Source: Flavobacteriaceae bacterium (GTDB lineage: Bacteria; Bacteroidota; Bacteroidia; Flavobacteriales; Flavobacteriaceae). Taken from it: a DNA stretch of 9,888 nt. Every line of letters begins with the position of its first letter. The stretch's first letter is position 1. Below the pieces are notes generated by a model. The model saw only the letters and a program-made list of their open reading frames with translations. It did not search any database and was not told the DNA's origin. The DNA lies in contig JABSPN010000088.1 in the NCBI GenBank assembly GCA_013214425.1, positions 1 through 9,888 on the forward strand, written 5' to 3'. Below are positions 5,731 to 9,888 of this stretch, piece after piece. The position numbers and the translations under genes are program-made.

Positions 5731-8066
5731 CCATGAATTTTGTAGATTTTTTTAGACTTGTCCTGAAACACAAACGCCTCCTGTTGATTGTTCCGTTTGT
5801 GATGGGGTTAGTGGTATTCCTACTTACAAAAAATGTCAAAAAAAACTACTATTCCGAAACTACCGTTTTCTCAGGATTAAGCTCTCAGAGCTCTATTGAG
5901 ACAGACAAGTCTTTGAATCACTTTACTACCAATATCGAATTTGACAATCTGATCAATATCATGTCTTCTAGGGACATAAGAGAAGAGGTTGCTATTCGAT
6001 TATTGAGTCACCATATTTTATTGAATAGCACGCATCCAGAAGTTATCTCGGAGGAATCATTAAAATTCATAAAGAAGGATTTGGATCCGAAAATATTTGA
6101 TCAACGTGCAAATTTAAAGGTTTTGGGAATTAGTCAAGATAGTTTGTTTCAGCTAAACCTTGAGCAAACAACAATGAATCTTACCAATTTAAAAAATAGC
6201 GACAATTCTAATGTGGTATATGAATTATTAAACAGTGACCATCCTTACTATTCAATTAAAACTATAGCCACCATAAAACCCAAACGCGTATTTAGTAGTG
6301 ATTTAGTAAAAATTGGATACCAATCTGACGACCCGGGTATTTGTAAACAAACCTTAGAGATTTATTACACCATCTGTAGCAGAAAGTACAAACTCTTTAA
6401 AGAAAATGGGTCTGATGCCGTGGTCAAATACTTTCAAAAACAGCTCAAACTGTCTAAAGAAAAATTAAAAGTCCTTGAAGCTGAATTGTTGGAAGTCAAT
6501 AAAAAAAATAACATCATCAATTATTACGAGCAAAGTAAAGCGGTGGCATTCATGAGAGAAAATATGTACATGCGCTACCACAGTACGAGAGCTGAATTAG
6601 CAGGTTCTAAAGCTAAGGTAGATAAATTAGAAGAAAAACTTGCCGTTCAAGAACTCATTCAGTTGAAACGCGATAAAATTCTAAGTGCCAAAAAGAGTTT
6701 GAGCGATTTAGATTATCAGATCACGTTAACCCAATCAAGGTCTGACAATATTCAAGATGATAAAGCACTTCAAGCTTTAAAATTAAGGCGAGAAGAATTG
6801 GATACAAAAATGAAAGCAGAAGTAAATGAACTGTATAAATTTGAAAATACAACCGAAGGGATTCCGCTAAAAAAGGTGTTACCTGAGTGGATGGATGAAG
6901 TTGTTTCAACTAATGATCTTCAAGCAAAAATTGATATCTTAGACTCAAGAAATGCGGATTACGAAAAAGAATATGCGAATTACGCTCCAACGGGATCCAT
7001 TATCAAACAAATTCAAAGGGAAATCGATGTTGAAGAGCAAGAGTATCTTCAAATTTTACATGGACTTAATATTGCAAAAATAAGATTTCAAGACACTCAA
7101 TTGAGCCAAAACCTTCAAGTCTTAGATCCACCTTTTTTCCCGATTAAACCATTGCCATCAAAACGACTCATTGTTATTATTGGAGTCATGGTATTAACTT
7201 TTGTTTTGATTCTCTTCAGTATTCTACTCACGAACTTTTTTGATAAATCATTAAAAACGACAGAGCGGCTTTCTACCGCAATAAACTTACCCATTTTAGG
7301 TGTTTTTCCAAAAATTGTAGACATGGGTAATAGTATTGATTTAGAACGAATTCAATATCGAATTTTACAGTTATTTATGGTAGACTTGAATGAGAAGATG
7401 CTTCAAAAGAGTAATCAAGACAAACCCTTAACAATTGTAATGTTTAGTACACAGGCAAGAGAGGGAAAATCATACATTGCTGAAAATATAGCGCGGTATT
7501 TTGAAAATGCAGCAAGAAATACAGTGATTTTAACACCCAAAAGACGCAGTATTCCAAATACTAAGATTGAGAAATCAAATGCTCTACTTCGATTTCTTGG
7601 TTATAATAATAACGCCAGTGATTACAACAACAAATATCTGGGTTCTGCATTAAATTTTTTGAGTGAAGCGCAATATATTGAATATCCTGTAGACGATCAC
7701 TTTTATCATGTAAAAACCCCCATGGATCTCATTCCAAAATCAATATCTAAAAATGGATTTAAACCCAAGTGTATCATTATAGAATTACCCAGTTTGTTAG
7801 AGCACAACTATCCAGTTAAACTCTGTAAAAATGCAACCCTGAAGTTATTGGTTTGTCGAGCCAATCGCTTATGGTCAAAGGCCGATTCAAATGTTCTTGA
7901 TCGATTTAAAAATAATGTAGGCAATTCTATTGGTGCAGTACTCAATGGAACCTCTTTAGAGGAAATAGAAAATGTACTTGGGGAAATACCGATGCGAAGA
8001 AGCAAAATGCGACGTTTCCTGAAGCGATTGTTTCGACTGCAATTCAAAAAAAATAATACCGTTTAG
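5727..8066 (+). CDS. Wzz/Wzc-like polysaccharide co-polymerase with degenerate BY-kinase-like domain
   Basis: A 779-residue inner-membrane protein built like Wzc/GumC. It has a short cytoplasmic start, a first membrane helix (about 18-34), a large periplasmic part with coiled coil (about 230-370 and 395-465), the Wzz-type proline-rich segment DPPFFPIKPLPSKR (467-480), a second helix (about 481-504), and a cytoplasmic domain of the P-loop tyrosine-kinase fold. In that domain the Walker A is FSTQAREGKS (573-582), with Arg where GEGKS kinases have the first Gly. The Walker A' site, normally ending in DxD, reads TVILTPKRRS (599-608) with no Asp. Walker B reads CIIIELPSLL (682-691), with Glu for Asp. 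IGAVLNG (735-741) is the usual late strand. The C-terminus is basic (MRRFLKRLFR) and has no tyrosine cluster. It probably controls chain length and export, perhaps binding ATP without autophosphorylation. Its ATG overlaps the upstream stop; ATG 5733 is an alternative. Confidence 0.88.
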   Translation: MTMNFVDFFRLVLKHKRLLLIVPFVMGLVVFLLTKNVKKNYYSETTVFSGLSSQSSIETDKSLNHFTTNIEFDNLINIMSSRDIREEVAIRLLSHHILLNSTHPEVISEESLKFIKKDLDPKIFDQRANLKVLGISQDSLFQLNLEQTTMNLTNLKNSDNSNVVYELLNSDHPYYSIKTIATIKPKRVFSSDLVKIGYQSDDPGICKQTLEIYYTICSRKYKLFKENGSDAVVKYFQKQLKLSKEKLKVLEAELLEVNKKNNIINYYEQSKAVAFMRENMYMRYHSTRAELAGSKAKVDKLEEKLAVQELIQLKRDKILSAKKSLSDLDYQITLTQSRSDNIQDDKALQALKLRREELDTKMKAEVNELYKFENTTEGIPLKKVLPEWMDEVVSTNDLQAKIDILDSRNADYEKEYANYAPTGSIIKQIQREIDVEEQEYLQILHGLNIAKIRFQDTQLSQNLQVLDPPFFPIKPLPSKRLIVIIGVMVLTFVLILFSILLTNFFDKSLKTTERLSTAINLPILGVFPKIVDMGNSIDLERIQYRILQLFMVDLNEKMLQKSNQDKPLTIVMFSTQAREGKSYIAENIARYFENAARNTVILTPKRRSIPNTKIEKSNALLRFLGYNNNASDYNNKYLGSALNFLSEAQYIEYPVDDHFYHVKTPMDLIPKSISKNGFKPKCIIIELPSLLEHNYPVKLCKNATLKLLVCRANRLWSKADSNVLDRFKNNVGNSIGAVLNGTSLEEIENVLGEIPMRRSKMRRFLKRLFRLQFKKNNTV

Positions 8067-8070
8067 CAAC

Positions 8071-9453
8071 ATGTATAAAGCCATCAAAAACATAACAAAA
8101 GAGATGAATTTTCTGTCACTTTCAGGATATGTGCTAGTTGCATGCTTTGGACTGGTAAACTTTGCGTTGTTAGCGCGTTATTTTGCTCCACAAGATTTTG
8201 CAAAATGGGTGATATTCATATCATCAGGTACTTTGGTTGAAATGATCATAAAAGGAATAATGAGTAATGCACTCATTCGTTTTCTATCCGGAAGTGATCA
8301 TCAAGAGAAACCAGTACTTATCGGATCTGGTATTGTAATAGGACTACTTTCTTCATTAAGCATTACTTGTTTATTAGTTCTTTGTTACACATTATTTAAA
8401 GATAGCATTGACGCTGTTGGTTATGGCGCTTTTTTTGCCTATTATCCCTATTTAATATGGCTTAATTTTTCTTGGAATACAGCGATAATCATTTTTCGAG
8501 CCAAATTGCGATTCGATCATATTTTAACCATCAAGGTCCTAAATAGTGTGAGTTTTTTTGTAGTGTTGATCCTTCATTATTTTTATTTTAATTGGACACT
8601 TGAACAGCTCATATGGAGTTATCTTTTAATAAACCTTGGAGTTTCTTTATTCTGTATTGTTAAAGGTTGGTCAGGAATTCAATATATTTTCAAAGCGCAA
8701 AAGAAGTCAATAGCTACACTTTTTAATTTTGGAAAGCACAGTGTTTTTACCTCTTTAGGGGCAAATTTACTTCGAAATTCTGATACGATAATAATAAGTT
8801 TAAGTCCGCTTGGAACTACTGCAGTTGCCCTGTATAGTATTCCTCTTAAAATTGTACAGTTTATGCAGATTCCTTTAATCAGCTTTACGGTAACTGCATT
8901 TCCAAAGATGTCTAAGGCCAGCATTCAACAAAATACTAGTAAACTTCACACTATTTTTCATCAATATACAGGTGGATTGTCATTTTTATTTATTCTAATT
9001 GTTGGTTTACTCTTCACATTTACGGAACCATTGATTCAATTGATATCTGGTGATCAATACCTAAATCAGCAGCTCCTTGATGTTGATGTTGTTATACTGA
9101 CAAAAATTTTAATTGCATACGGTTTACTGCTTCCTACAGAGAAAATGACAGGTATTGCTTTGGATAGTGTGAATAAGCCTCAAAAAAATGCATTAAAGGT
9201 AGGTATCATGCTTGTCTCAAATATCGTAGGAGACTTGATTGCAGTTTTTGTTTTCCAGTCATTAATATTAGTGGCTGTTGCAACCATTCTGTTCACGCTT
9301 ATCGGTTTTATTTTGGGTGTACACTATTTAAAAAGTGACATTCAAATTTCTTGGTCTCACTTGGTAAGTGGAGGATTGAGCGTTTTCAAGAAAATCGGGA
9401 TTATGATGACAACATTGAAGCCGGTTAAACCCAGTTATAAAGATGAAAAATGA
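8071..9453 (+). CDS. Wzx-like polysaccharide flippase (MOP superfamily)
   Basis: A 460-residue integral membrane protein of the oligosaccharide/polysaccharide exporter (MOP) superfamily, which moves lipid-linked repeat units across the inner membrane to the periplasm. About 12 hydrophobic segments can be seen, for example at residues 15-36, 45-63, 83-107, 118-137, 156-174, 178-197, 262-276, 302-318, 340-356, 376-396 and 398-420. Family-like features are the N-terminal LLARYFAPQDFAKWVIF (a broad AxxLGPxxFGxW-type match) and the central FGKHSVFTSLGANLLRNSDT, followed by ALYSIPLKI. The length is normal. It starts four bases after the Wzc-like stop and overlaps the next gene by ATGA, so it belongs to the export operon. 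The substrate is unknown; a sulfated repeat unit is inferred only from the upstream sulfation genes. The start could also be ATG 8104. Confidence 0.88.
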   Translation: MYKAIKNITKEMNFLSLSGYVLVACFGLVNFALLARYFAPQDFAKWVIFISSGTLVEMIIKGIMSNALIRFLSGSDHQEKPVLIGSGIVIGLLSSLSITCLLVLCYTLFKDSIDAVGYGAFFAYYPYLIWLNFSWNTAIIIFRAKLRFDHILTIKVLNSVSFFVVLILHYFYFNWTLEQLIWSYLLINLGVSLFCIVKGWSGIQYIFKAQKKSIATLFNFGKHSVFTSLGANLLRNSDTIIISLSPLGTTAVALYSIPLKIVQFMQIPLISFTVTAFPKMSKASIQQNTSKLHTIFHQYTGGLSFLFILIVGLLFTFTEPLIQLISGDQYLNQQLLDVDVVILTKILIAYGLLLPTEKMTGIALDSVNKPQKNALKVGIMLVSNIVGDLIAVFVFQSLILVAVATILFTLIGFILGVHYLKSDIQISWSHLVSGGLSVFKKIGIMMTTLKPVKPSYKDEK

Positions 9454-9888
9454 GTAGTAGGAATAAACATACAAATCCATTTTTAAATGCAATAACTAAC
9501 AGTGATAGGCAAACAATTTATGCGGTTGCCGTCTTATTAGTTGTTGTGTTAGTCCTTACTATTAAAGCAGAAGTCACAGGGTTGATTGTTTCGTCATCAA
9601 TGATTCTGGCAATACCCCTTCTTTTATTTATTTTTTATCAACCTAAAAAGAGTTTGACTTTTTTGTTTGCTATGTGTTTTCTGATCATTGGTCTCACACG
9701 ATATCTTCCAATTCCATTGGGCTTAACTGTAGATTTTTTACTCGTCTTACTCTATTTAAGTTTGTTCTTCAAATTTTTCAAACGTCCAAAAAAATGGAAT
9801 AAAGCGGCTCACCCTTTAACATATTTAACGGGTATATGGTTTTTGTATATTGTTATTCAGTTGGTCAATCCAGAATCGACTAGCATTG
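9450..9888 (+). CDS. O-antigen ligase / Wzy-like polymerase, N-terminal part (runs off the window)
   Basis: An open frame begins with ATG 9450, overlapping the flippase stop (ATGA), and stays open to the last base, giving 146 codons. The product starts with about 20 polar residues and then shows hydrophobic segments at about 21-37, 44-63, 67-83, 91-110 and 122-138. The layout, the IPLGLTVDFLLVLLYLSLFF segment (88-107) and the IQLVNPE segment (136-142) resemble the start of flavobacterial O-antigen ligase (Wzy/WaaL) proteins. The conserved periplasmic loop and its catalytic residues would lie downstream and are not visible. Such proteins polymerise or ligate repeat units in the periplasm, which fits the place right after a Wzx-like flippase. 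The class rests on topology and context. Confidence 0.7.
   Translation, partial: MSSRNKHTNPFLNAITNSDRQTIYAVAVLLVVVLVLTIKAEVTGLIVSSSMILAIPLLLFIFYQPKKSLTFLFAMCFLIIGLTRYLPIPLGLTVDFLLVLLYLSLFFKFFKRPKKWNKAAHPLTYLTGIWFLYIVIQLVNPESTSI

Noticed and set aside
6721..8047. Three antisense open frames opposite the Wzc-like gene
   Set aside because: They are short, unrelated to one another and lie fully within a continuous 779-codon gene.
8679..8924. Antisense open frame within the flippase gene
   Set aside because: It has no recognisable family and lies within a conserved MOP-family stretch.
1..9888. tRNA, rRNA, CRISPR array, insertion sequence or integrase
   Set aside because: No cloverleaf, repeat-spacer array, transposase or integrase motif was seen on either strand.

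Overview
The window looks like chromosomal DNA of a marine-type member of the Bacteroidota, most likely Flavobacteriia. The grounds are AT-rich DNA, closely packed genes with little Shine-Dalgarno signal, and protein families typical of that group: a DUF2061 protein beside cysC, a short CysN, a half-length TolC-like protein and flavobacterial-style Wzx and Wzy proteins. The placement comes from sequence character and recall of these families; no search was run.

Every supported gene lies on the + strand, in two blocks. Block 1 (1-4600) is a PAPS cassette: the C-terminal part of cysQ (PAP phosphatase, with an in-frame TAG), a duplicated-domain DUF2061 membrane protein, cysC (APS kinase), cysD and cysN (ATP sulfurylase), a PAPS-dependent sulfotransferase, and a 43-codon ORF that starts on the base after the sulfotransferase stop. 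An intrinsic terminator at about 4603-4641 closes the block. Positions 4642-4986 appear non-coding and hold an 11-bp inverted repeat.

Block 2 (about 4987-9888) is the start of a polysaccharide export and assembly locus: a secreted half-length TolC-like outer-membrane protein, a 779-residue Wzz/Wzc-like inner-membrane protein whose kinase-like domain has lost key acidic residues, a Wzx-like flippase, and the first 146 codons of a Wzy/O-antigen-ligase-like membrane protein that runs off the end. Several junctions are ATGA overlaps or gaps of a few bases, so each block is probably one transcription unit.

A likely joint reading is a sulfated exopolysaccharide or capsule. CysDN and CysC make PAPS, the sulfotransferase moves sulfate to a glycan intermediate in the cytoplasm, CysQ would remove the PAP by-product, and the downstream genes flip, polymerise and export the glycan. 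No reductive sulfur assimilation gene (cysH, cysI, cysJ) and no glycosyltransferase is in the window. The points most worth a second look are the degenerate kinase domain, the A11 tract that could fuse DUF2061 to CysC by -1 slippage, the stop codon in cysQ, the small membrane ORF before the terminator, and the open but apparently untranslated leader of block 2.
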